Source of the DNA: Clostridia bacterium
Lineage (GTDB): Bacteria > Bacillota > DSM-16504 > Desulfitibacterales > Desulfitibacteraceae
Assembly: GCA_018333845.1 (NCBI GenBank)
Contig: JAGXSK010000394.1
Span: 1 to 18,577 of the forward strand
Length of the DNA: 18,577 nucleotides
Direction of reading: 5' to 3'
The notes beneath the pieces were generated by a model. It was not told the DNA's origin and ran no database searches. It saw nothing but the letters and a program-made list of their open reading frames with translations. The position numbers were made by a program, and so were the translations under genes. Of this stretch, positions 4,839 through 11,996 are shown piece after piece. Numbering within the stretch: the first letter of the stretch is position 1; each line of letters begins with the position of its first letter.

Positions 4839-7256
4839 GTGAGAGTTTCTTTAAATTGGATAAGGGAATATGTGGACATTAATACAAGCCCTGAAGAACT
4901 GGCGGAATCCTTAACACGGGCTGGTATTGCAGTTGATACAATAGAGTATTTGGGAAATGAGATATCAGAAATATTCGTAGGACTAGTAAAGGAAGTCAAA
5001 CAGCACCCAAATGCTGACAAACTTTCACTTTGTACAGTTGATGTAAATGAACAATTTAAGGATTTACAAATTGTTTGTGGGGCACCTAACGTTAGAAAAG
5101 GTCAAAAGGTAGTGGTAGCACTACCGGGTGCAAGTCTACTCAGGGGTATTAAAATACGCAAAACAAAAATCAGGGGAATTGAATCCCAGGGAATGATTTG
5201 TTCAGGTCAAGAATTGGGAATAGATGAAAATCTCATACCGGAAAACCAAAGAGATGGCATATTAGTTTTAGATGAAGTTGTTCCCATGGGAACTGATGCC
5301 AAAAAACTTTTAGGGTTAGATGATGTGATTCTTGTTCTAGATTTAACGCCAAACAGGTCAGACTGTTTAAGTATAATAAATGTAGCTAGAGAAGTAGGTG
5401 CAGTTACTGGAGGCAGGATTAAGTTTCCTGAAATTACAATGCCCCTTGATAGCAATATTAACAATACAGTATCAGTCCATATAATTGCTGAGGATTTGTG
5501 TGAAAGGTACGTGGCTAGGGTTGTCAAGGACATAAAAATATTGCCATCTCCCTTGTGGATGCAAAAAAGGCTCCAAGCATCAGGTGTCCGGCCGATAAAT
5601 AATGTTGTAGATATTACCAACTATGTAATGCTGGAAATGGGTCAGCCGTTGCATGCCTTTGACCATGATCTGGTTGTCAAGCAAAAAATCATTGTAAGGC
5701 GTGCCAATAATGGAGAAATAATAAAAACACTGGATCAAAAGGACAGAAAACTGCATAATGAAATGCTTGTTATAGCAGATCCTGAAAAAGCAATTGCAAT
5801 AGCTGGTGTTATGGGTGGTTATGATACAGAGGTTACAGATAGTACTACAAACCTGATCATTGAGTCAGCATATTTTCATCCAATAAATACAAGAAAAACA
5901 TCCAGAGAGCTTAACCTAAGATCTGAAGCCTCTTTGCGTTTCGAAAAGGGTGTAGATAAGGAAAAAATTGATATTGCAGCCAATAGGGCATGTCAGCTGC
6001 TGGCAGAGTTAGCTGGTGGAAAGATTGTAAAGGATTATGTGGACAACTACCCAGTGAAACACTCTCCAACAACAATAGTTCTTAGGAGAAACAGGGTTAA
6101 TGCAACCATTGGTGTAAACCTTTCAGTTAACGAAATACAAGAGCTTTTAGAAAAAATTGAATTTGGGGTAGAAATTACTAATGAAGATACAATGGTTATA
6201 TCCATACCCAGCTATAGAGGTGATATTACGGGTGAAATTGACCTGATAGAAGAAATAGCTAGACTCTATGGCTTTGATAATATTCCAACAACAATGCCCT
6301 TTGGGACAATTGAGAGAGCTGTCAAGTCGAGGATTAACTTAATAGAGCAAATTGTAAGAAGTTCTCTTGTATCTTGTGGTTCCATGGAAGTCATAACTTA
6401 CAGTTTCATTAATGAAAATGCATATGATAAACTAAGCATTCCTGAGGATCATATTTTAAGGAATTTTATAAAAATAGCCAATCCATTAAGCGAAGATGGA
6501 GCGGTAATGAGAACTACTCTTGTCTCCAACCTGATAGATGTTTATGTTAAGAATAAGAGTCGTCGAATAGAGGATGTTAACGTATTTGAGATAGGTAGGA
6601 TATATACTCCTACTGGTGACTTATTGCCCAAGGAAACAAATATGTTGGGAGTGCTTATATCTGGCAAAATATGGAGGGGATGGAATTGGGGCACTCTTCC
6701 ATTAGACTTTTACTATTTAAAAGGGATAACTGAACAAATAGCTGAAAGCCTTAACCTGCACTTTGAGTTTCTGCCAGAAGCAGGGATGGCATTTTTGCAT
6801 CCTGGCAGGGCAGCCCGGATTAAAGTTCAGGAAATTCCAGTAGGTATTATTGGAGAATTACACCCTCTTGTAAAGGAAAACTATGAAATAGAAAGCCCAG
6901 TATATCTTTTAGAGATTGACCTTGATAAAATAGTTGATTTGTATGATGCTCATATTGATTATAAAGAAATAGGAAAATATCCTACGGTAGAAAGGGACTT
7001 GGCCATATTGCTTAAAGAAGATATTAATCTAAAAGAAGCTGAGAAGATTATTAAGGAATCAGGGGGAGATCTCTTAAAAAATTTTTATCTATTTGATGTT
7101 TATAGAGGAAAGCAGATACCCGAAGGATATAAAAGCCTGGCTTTTTCATTGATATATCAATCATTAGAGAAAACCTTAACAGATATAGAAGTAAATGAGG
7201 TTCATGAACGGATACAAAAGAATCTAGCTAAAGGGCTTGGAGCACAACTCAGGTAA
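4839..7256 (+). CDS. pheT: Phenylalanyl-tRNA synthetase beta subunit
   Basis: Structural, tRNA-binding and editing subunit, partner of PheS. It is 805 aa, the normal length. The GTG start follows AGGAGG (4825-4830) that overlaps the pheS stop, suggesting coupled translation. Domains in order: N-terminal Met-rich start MRVSLNWIREYVD; the OB-fold tRNA-binding domain at about 40-150 (VKQHPNADKLSLC); the B3/B4 editing domain at about 200-400 (NNVVDITNYVMLEMGQPLHA, IAGVMGG); B5 at about 405-480 (RGDITGEIDLIEEIARLYG); a catalytic-like core; and the C-terminal ferredoxin-like anticodon-binding domain at about 710-805 (YPTVERDLAILL, SLAFSLIYQSLEKTLTD). Nothing appears broken. Confidence 0.98.
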   Translation: MRVSLNWIREYVDINTSPEELAESLTRAGIAVDTIEYLGNEISEIFVGLVKEVKQHPNADKLSLCTVDVNEQFKDLQIVCGAPNVRKGQKVVVALPGASLLRGIKIRKTKIRGIESQGMICSGQELGIDENLIPENQRDGILVLDEVVPMGTDAKKLLGLDDVILVLDLTPNRSDCLSIINVAREVGAVTGGRIKFPEITMPLDSNINNTVSVHIIAEDLCERYVARVVKDIKILPSPLWMQKRLQASGVRPINNVVDITNYVMLEMGQPLHAFDHDLVVKQKIIVRRANNGEIIKTLDQKDRKLHNEMLVIADPEKAIAIAGVMGGYDTEVTDSTTNLIIESAYFHPINTRKTSRELNLRSEASLRFEKGVDKEKIDIAANRACQLLAELAGGKIVKDYVDNYPVKHSPTTIVLRRNRVNATIGVNLSVNEIQELLEKIEFGVEITNEDTMVISIPSYRGDITGEIDLIEEIARLYGFDNIPTTMPFGTIERAVKSRINLIEQIVRSSLVSCGSMEVITYSFINENAYDKLSIPEDHILRNFIKIANPLSEDGAVMRTTLVSNLIDVYVKNKSRRIEDVNVFEIGRIYTPTGDLLPKETNMLGVLISGKIWRGWNWGTLPLDFYYLKGITEQIAESLNLHFEFLPEAGMAFLHPGRAARIKVQEIPVGIIGELHPLVKENYEIESPVYLLEIDLDKIVDLYDAHIDYKEIGKYPTVERDLAILLKEDINLKEAEKIIKESGGDLLKNFYLFDVYRGKQIPEGYKSLAFSLIYQSLEKTLTDIEVNEVHERIQKNLAKGLGAQLR

Positions 7257-7333
7257 TTTTTCCTTTAATAATTTCTAAATAAATGGTAATATTATGCTAA
7301 GTATAGTAGAAATTTGTAAAAAGAGGTGGCATA

Positions 7334-7600
7334 ATGACGGATAATGGGGAAAAAAACCGAGTAAGAGTTTCTATATTTGGGCAAGAATACACAGTAATAG
7401 GAGATAAATCTTCAGACTATATTGTTAAAGTTGCCGAAGAAGTAGATAGATTGATGAAAAAGATTCACCAAAACAATCCTCATATGCCACAAACAAAGAT
7501 TGCAGTGCTAACAGCTCTTAATCTTGCAGATGAATTGACTAAAACTATAGAAGACTACAAATGGCTTCTGGAAGTAATTGAAGATGAAAAGAAAAAGTAA
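7334..7600 (+). CDS. zapA: Cell division protein ZapA
   Basis: ZapA bundles FtsZ filaments and stabilises the division ring in the cytoplasm. The 88-aa protein has the family layout: an N-terminal beta-rich head (RVRVSIFGQEYTVIGD, 9-24), a helix with YIVKVAEEVDRLMKKI, then TKIAVLTALNLADEL, and a C-terminal helix that forms the coiled coil. GAGGTGG is 7 bases before the ATG. It lies 77 bases after pheT. In B. subtilis, zapA also lies shortly after pheT, and mutS2 lies further on, so the neighbourhood is conserved. I see no clear promoter in the 77-base gap. A hairpin follows the gene. Confidence 0.93.
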   Translation: MTDNGEKNRVRVSIFGQEYTVIGDKSSDYIVKVAEEVDRLMKKIHQNNPHMPQTKIAVLTALNLADELTKTIEDYKWLLEVIEDEKKK

Positions 7601-7601
7601 C

Positions 7602-7635
7602 AGAATAACCTGGGAGTTTAACACTGGGTTATTCT
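7602..7635 (+). terminator. Hairpin after zapA, weak terminator candidate
   Basis: AGAATAACC (7602-7610) pairs perfectly with GGTTATTCT (7627-7635) around a 16-base loop. It is followed by AAAAATGG rather than a T run, so intrinsic termination is doubtful; it may protect the mRNA 3' end. Confidence 0.45.
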
Positions 7636-7653
7636 AAAAATGGTGATAATTAA

Positions 7654-7828
7654 ATGGCAAATCATAGCATTCCTGAAGATATTTTACAGTTACTGAAAAC
7701 ATCTGGTATAGGAACAAAAACAATGCCTCAAATCTCTTGATGATATTGAACTGGTTATTAAAACTGCAAAGAGGGGTTTGCTCACCAAACAATCTGTTAT
7801 AAATACATTGGTCAAAAGAGGATCTTGA
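7654..7828 (+). pseudogene. Frameshifted helix-hairpin-helix gene remnant (possible polX relic)
   Basis: ATG 7654, preceded by a GGTGA-type ribosome binding site, opens a 28-aa frame: MANHSIPEDILQLLKTSGIG, then TKTMPQIS and TGA at 7738. The +1 frame continues without stop from 7712 to TGA 7826 and reads LKSLDDIELVIKTAKRGLL, then TKQSVINTLVKRGS. Joined, they give about 57 aa with a helix-hairpin-helix motif (LLKTSGIGTKT). Removing one A from the run of five at 7716-7720 restores the frame. The join looks like the PolX helix-hairpin-helix region (PEDLLxLLxIPGIGxKT ... SLDDIE), and polX lies between zapA and mutS2 in B. subtilis. It could also be an intact small gene with a sequence error, or a frameshifted standalone small protein. 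Ends 3 bases before mpg. Confidence 0.5.
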
Positions 7829-7831
7829 AAA

Positions 7832-8416
7832 ATGGCTCAAGAAAAAGAAATAAGTAAAAATTTTTTTTCACATGACACTAAAACTGTAGCAAAGGATTTA
7901 CTAGGATGTCTGTTAATCCATAATTCTTCCAAAGGTTTAGTTGGAGGATATATAGTTGAAACTGAAGCCTATCTGGGATATAAAGACCTTGCGTGTCATT
8001 CGTGCAGAGGTAGAACAAAAAGAAACGAAGTAATGTTTCTTGGACCAGGTCTAGTTTACGTATATTTGATATATGGATTATACTATTGTTTAAATTTCAC
8101 TAGTGACTCTGAAGATAAGCCCGAGGCTGTTTTGATTAGAGCATTAGAACCTGTTACTGGAATAGAAATCATGCAAAATAACCGGAATAGAATGGAGCTT
8201 AAAGAGCTTTGTAATGGGCCGGGCAAACTAGCACAGGCCCTGGGAATTAACATGGAATTAAATGGAACCAGGGTTGGAGATAAAATAACTATATATAGGA
8301 GAACAAATGAATTAAACTATCATATAGTAACAACAACACGAATAGGCATATCCCAGGCTGCAGACTTACCTTTGCGTTTTTACATAAAAAATAATCAATT
8401 TATATCAAAAAAATAG
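7832..8416 (+). CDS. mpg: 3-methyladenine DNA glycosylase (AAG/Mpg family)
   Basis: Base-excision repair glycosylase that removes alkylated and deaminated purines from DNA, leaving an abasic site. It is 194 aa, usual for bacterial members. By alignment with human AAG, the general base is Glu45 (VETEAYLG), the base-stacking residues are Tyr47 and His56 (ACHS), and the helix-probing tyrosines are Tyr78 and Tyr81 (LVYVYLIYGLYYCLN). NGPGKLAQALGI near 128-139 is the conserved C-terminal pocket segment. The ATG is 3 bases after the remnant's stop, and the AGAGGATC-like sequence at 7816-7824 is a usable ribosome binding site. This family is patchy in Clostridia, so gain or loss at this site is likely. 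Confidence 0.93.
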   Translation: MAQEKEISKNFFSHDTKTVAKDLLGCLLIHNSSKGLVGGYIVETEAYLGYKDLACHSCRGRTKRNEVMFLGPGLVYVYLIYGLYYCLNFTSDSEDKPEAVLIRALEPVTGIEIMQNNRNRMELKELCNGPGKLAQALGINMELNGTRVGDKITIYRRTNELNYHIVTTTRIGISQAADLPLRFYIKNNQFISKK

Positions 8417-8456
8417 AGGAGTTTGCCTATACCTAATAATATAAGAGGTGATTAAA

Positions 8457-9410
8457 TTGAAACTAGGGGATATATATCAACTAGCAGTTAAATTGGGCAT
8501 GGAAAATGATCCCAGAGATAAGGAAATGGTTGAAAGGACATTGAGGTTGGCAAAAGAAGAATTTCAAGAGCTTAAAGAGGAAAAGAAAAAGGAGTTTGAT
8601 CAGGATAAGCTTGATAATCCATATGCTGATACCCGAATCCTTGCAGGTAAAAAAGATCAGGAAATCAATGGAATCCTTGCAGGTATCGATATGGAGGTAG
8701 GAGAAATTTTGCTTGCTGATAGACTAAGAGAAAAGGGACAGGTTATTGATCTCATTTTATCACACCATCCTGAAGGCAAAGCCCTGGCTAGACTATCAGA
8801 GGTTATGAAACTTCAAGAAGATTTATTAAGTAAATGGGGTCTTCCAATTTCTGTAGCAGAAGGCATTATGACAAAAAGAATTAAAGAGGTTGATCAGGGT
8901 CTATGGCCAATTAACCATAACAGGGTCGTGGATGCTGCAAAACTTTTAGGTTTTGCATTTATGAGTACCCATACCCCAACAGACAATCTGGTAACAACCT
9001 TTCTTCAAAAGTACATAGATGAAAAAAAACCAGAAACTCTTAAGGATGTAGTTGAAGCAATTAAGGTAATTCCTGAGTTTTCACAGGCCCTGGAAACAAA
9101 TGCAGGACCTAAAATATTACTTGGAACTGAAAAAAGAAGAACAGGAAAAATAGTTGTAGACATGACAGGAGGTACAAGTGGGTCAGAGGAAGCATATGCA
9201 AAACTAAGTCAAGCTGGAATAAGCACATTAATAGTCATGCACATGGGGGAAAAGCATCGCAAGCTAGCTGAAGAAAACAACATAAATGTAATTGTAGCAG
9301 GTCATATGGCAAGCGATTCTCTGGGAATGAATCTTCTTCTTGATAAACTTGAAGTAAGGGGAATAGAGATTTTTACTTGCTCGGGATTGATAAGAGTAAG
9401 TAGAAATTAG
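8457..9410 (+). CDS. NIF3-like dinuclear-metal protein
   Basis: Member of the NIF3 (NGG1p-interacting factor 3-like) family; cellular role unknown, though related proteins bind two metal ions and form hexamers. I choose TTG 8457 as the start: GAGGTG (8445-8450) lies 6 bases before it and the product opens MKLGDIYQLAVKLGM. The GTG at 8448 overlaps that binding site and is less likely. It gives 317 aa. Family marks are SHHPEG (His103, His104), STHTPTDNL (His172, Asp176), the matching motif AGHMASDSLGMNLL (His283) and the end CSGLIRVSR. The first 60 residues are a charged helical extension (KEEFQELKEEKKKEFDQD) seen in a clostridial subgroup. It probably shares a transcript with mpg, 40 bases upstream. 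A GC-rich hairpin follows. Confidence 0.8.
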   Translation: MKLGDIYQLAVKLGMENDPRDKEMVERTLRLAKEEFQELKEEKKKEFDQDKLDNPYADTRILAGKKDQEINGILAGIDMEVGEILLADRLREKGQVIDLILSHHPEGKALARLSEVMKLQEDLLSKWGLPISVAEGIMTKRIKEVDQGLWPINHNRVVDAAKLLGFAFMSTHTPTDNLVTTFLQKYIDEKKPETLKDVVEAIKVIPEFSQALETNAGPKILLGTEKRRTGKIVVDMTGGTSGSEEAYAKLSQAGISTLIVMHMGEKHRKLAEENNINVIVAGHMASDSLGMNLLLDKLEVRGIEIFTCSGLIRVSRN

Positions 9411-9417
9411 AAAACAT

Positions 9418-9440
9418 CAGCGGCATATAAGCCGCTGTTT
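9418..9440 (+). terminator. Terminator after the NIF3-like gene
   Basis: CAGCGGC / GCCGCTG, 7 perfect pairs with a 6-base loop, followed by TTT. The T run is short, so read-through into the next gene is possible. Confidence 0.6.
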
Positions 9441-9488
9441 CCATGCACACTATTAAACAAAGTTGACAAATGTGAAGGTGATTTTAAA

Positions 9489-11996
9489 ATGTTGAGAAAT
9501 GTAGAGATTCTAGCACCTGCCGGTGGGGCTGAAGCCCTGTTGGCAGGAGTTGAAAATGGAGCTGATGCTGTTTACCTGGGAGGGCATCTTTTTAATGCCC
9601 GGCAGTATGCTTCAAACTTTTCAAATGAAGACCTTAAAAAAGCGGTTGCCTATTGTCATACAAAGGGGGTCAAGGTTTACGTCACTGTCAATACCCTTGT
9701 ATTTAATAATGAGTTAGAAGAAGTAATGGATTATTTATACTTTTTATATTCAATTGGAGTGGATGCAGTAATTGTCCAGGATTTAGGATTGTTGCTTATT
9801 ATTAAAGAAATCTTGCCAGGTTTACCTGTCCACGCAAGCACACAGATGACAATACATAATGAATTTGGAGCCAATTATTTGCACACACGAGGTGTTGAGA
9901 GGGTAGTCCTTGCAAGAGAATTATCTATTAGTGATATTAGGGAAATTCATAAGAAAAGTGATATAGAACTAGAAATTTTTGTTCATGGGGCATTATGTAT
10001 AAGCTATTCCGGACAATGCCTTTTCAGCAGCATGGTTGGTGGACGTAGTGGCAATAGGGGCAAATGTGCCCAGCCCTGCAGACTGCCATACAAGCTGGTA
10101 GAAACTAAAAACGGCAAAATTGTCAAGGAATTTCCAGCTCCAGGAGACTACCTATTAAGCACCCGTGACCTCAACACCATAAAAATATTGCCAGAAATGG
10201 TGGAGGCTGGAGCTGTTTCATTTAAATTTGAAGGTAGGATGAAAAGGCCAGAATACGTGGCAACTGTAATAAGAGTATACAGACAGGCTCTCGATAGGTA
10301 TCTAAGTGATCCTAGCAATTATAGTGTTACCCAGGAAGAGCTTACCGCCCTGGAACAGATTTTTAACAGAGATTTTACACACGCATATTTGATTGACAAG
10401 CCAGGAGCAGATTTGATGGGCTATACCAAACCCAATAATAGGGGAATCTTTCTAGGTAGAGTTGTGGATGTAGAAAAAGGCCAAGCACTTGTAAAGCTTG
10501 AAGAAGATTTGTCCATTGGTGATGGAATACAAGTTTGGGTTTCAATAGGAGGCCGTAAAGGGGAAACTATAAATAATATAAAGATCAATGGGCAAAATGT
10601 TCAAAAAGCATCTAGAGGTTCAATAGTCAGTCTCAACTTACCCAGGGGCATAAGAAAAGGTGACAGAATCTTTAAAACATATGATTATAAGTTGATGGAG
10701 AAAGCAGAAAGTACCTATGCTCATGAACAGCCAAAAACAAAATTAAATTTTATAGTAAAGGGGCAAATTGGAGAACCGTTAGAGGTTTATGCCCAGGATG
10801 AATTGGGTAATAGTGTTCAGGTAAAATCTCAAATAAAGTGTCAGAAAGCAGTAAAGCATTCTCTTGATGAAGAGGTGCTTGTTAAGCAGTTGGGTAGATT
10901 AGGAGATACTGATTATGAATTAGGGAGCCTTAAGCTGGAACTGAATGGTCAAATGATGCTTCCCTTAAGTGAGCTTAATAAAGTTAGAAGATTAATTGTA
11001 GAAAAACTAGAAGGACACAAACAAAAAAATGTTGTTGCCTTGACCTGCCAGGACTTTGTTGTAAAGAAAAAAGCTTTTTTAAGAACAATTCAGGAAGCTC
11101 AAAGGAAAAGCATGAAGAACAGGTCTAACCTCAATATTAAAGTTGGTGATTATAAATCCTTTAATACTGCTTTGTCATATAAAGTTAATAATGTTTTTAT
11201 ACCCTTGTTGCCTTTTAAGAATAAAGAATTTACAATAAAACAGGTCATAAAGTCTATTGAACAGGGAAAATCCCAGGGTGTAAAGGTTATACCCTACTTG
11301 CCAAGAATTGCTCATCCTCATATGATAAATGATATAATAGTGTCATTACAAGCTATATCCCAGATAAAACCAGAAGGTATTTTGGTGGGAAATTTGGGAT
11401 TAATCCAGCTGGTGCAAGAGACTGCCCCGGAAACAGCTATATATGGAGATTATTCACTCAATATATTAAACTGGGCGTCAGCAAAATTTCTTTTGAGGGA
11501 TAAGCTTGTTAGTCTATGCCTGTCACCTGAGTTGAACTTTACACAGTTAAAAAGTTTTCCTCGGGAAATCATGGAAGTATCAGAATGCCTGGTTCATGGA
11601 TATTTACCATTAATAGTATCTCGCTATTGCCCGATTTTTGCCATAAATGGCGGGTGTAAAGGGTCGAAACATAAGGAATCTGCCTGCAAAAACATCCAGC
11701 TAGGCCTTAAGGATAGAAAAGGTTATGTCTTCCCGCTGGAAATGGACAGCAACTGCTTAATGTATCTTTATAACACAAATGTCCTATCAGTCATTGACAG
11801 CCTGTACAGGATGAAAGATTTAGGTATTGGCGCAATAAGGCTGGAAATGGAACGAGAAGGTCATAATATTGTTAGCAGGGTTCTTGAACTATATGAAGAT
11901 GCTCTAACCAACAGCAGGGCAGATATGGTGGAAGCTATCAAGAAATTGTATCCTGGGGGAGTAACTAAAGGGCATTATTATAGAGGAGTGGAGTAG
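9489..11996 (+). CDS. U32-family protein, RlhA-like (DUF3656 type)
   Basis: Annotated as peptidase U32, but characterised relatives act in RNA hydroxylation: E. coli RlhA makes 5-hydroxycytidine in 23S rRNA and TrhP acts on tRNA U34. At 835 aa with two U32-like halves it resembles the longer RlhA type; the exact substrate is inferred. The N-terminal TIM-barrel domain (about 5-290) has LAPAGGAEALLAGVENGADA, VHASTQMTIHN and a Cys cluster Cys170, Cys177, Cys193 and Cys197 (HGALCISYSGQC ... GKCAQPCRLPY). The middle (about 300-520) matches the DUF3656 position. The C-terminal half (about 570-835) repeats the barrel with a second Cys-rich segment (SRYCPIFAINGGCKG ... SACKN) and KDRKGYVFPLE. AAGGTG precedes the ATG. 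Its stop overlaps the mutS2 start. Confidence 0.85.
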   Translation: MLRNVEILAPAGGAEALLAGVENGADAVYLGGHLFNARQYASNFSNEDLKKAVAYCHTKGVKVYVTVNTLVFNNELEEVMDYLYFLYSIGVDAVIVQDLGLLLIIKEILPGLPVHASTQMTIHNEFGANYLHTRGVERVVLARELSISDIREIHKKSDIELEIFVHGALCISYSGQCLFSSMVGGRSGNRGKCAQPCRLPYKLVETKNGKIVKEFPAPGDYLLSTRDLNTIKILPEMVEAGAVSFKFEGRMKRPEYVATVIRVYRQALDRYLSDPSNYSVTQEELTALEQIFNRDFTHAYLIDKPGADLMGYTKPNNRGIFLGRVVDVEKGQALVKLEEDLSIGDGIQVWVSIGGRKGETINNIKINGQNVQKASRGSIVSLNLPRGIRKGDRIFKTYDYKLMEKAESTYAHEQPKTKLNFIVKGQIGEPLEVYAQDELGNSVQVKSQIKCQKAVKHSLDEEVLVKQLGRLGDTDYELGSLKLELNGQMMLPLSELNKVRRLIVEKLEGHKQKNVVALTCQDFVVKKKAFLRTIQEAQRKSMKNRSNLNIKVGDYKSFNTALSYKVNNVFIPLLPFKNKEFTIKQVIKSIEQGKSQGVKVIPYLPRIAHPHMINDIIVSLQAISQIKPEGILVGNLGLIQLVQETAPETAIYGDYSLNILNWASAKFLLRDKLVSLCLSPELNFTQLKSFPREIMEVSECLVHGYLPLIVSRYCPIFAINGGCKGSKHKESACKNIQLGLKDRKGYVFPLEMDSNCLMYLYNTNVLSVIDSLYRMKDLGIGAIRLEMEREGHNIVSRVLELYEDALTNSRADMVEAIKKLYPGGVTKGHYYRGVE

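Noticed and set aside
5207..5620. Long antisense frames inside pheT (and similar ones inside mutS2, pheS and the U32 gene).
   Set aside because: They lie fully opposite well-identified conserved genes, have no ribosome binding sites and show no recognisable protein features.
7735..7741. Programmed +1 frameshift (prfB-like) at TCT-TGA in the helix-hairpin-helix remnant.
   Set aside because: No CTT-TGA slippery sequence or internal Shine-Dalgarno stimulator is visible; mutation or sequence error is simpler.
8448..8450. GTG as start of the NIF3-like gene.
   Set aside because: It is part of the GAGGTG ribosome binding site; TTG 8457 has the right spacing and gives the typical MKL- start.
9463..9491. 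A perfect TTGACA at 9463-9468 before the U32 gene.
   Set aside because: The -10 position at 17 bases falls on the ATG (AAAATG) and is not TATAAT-like.
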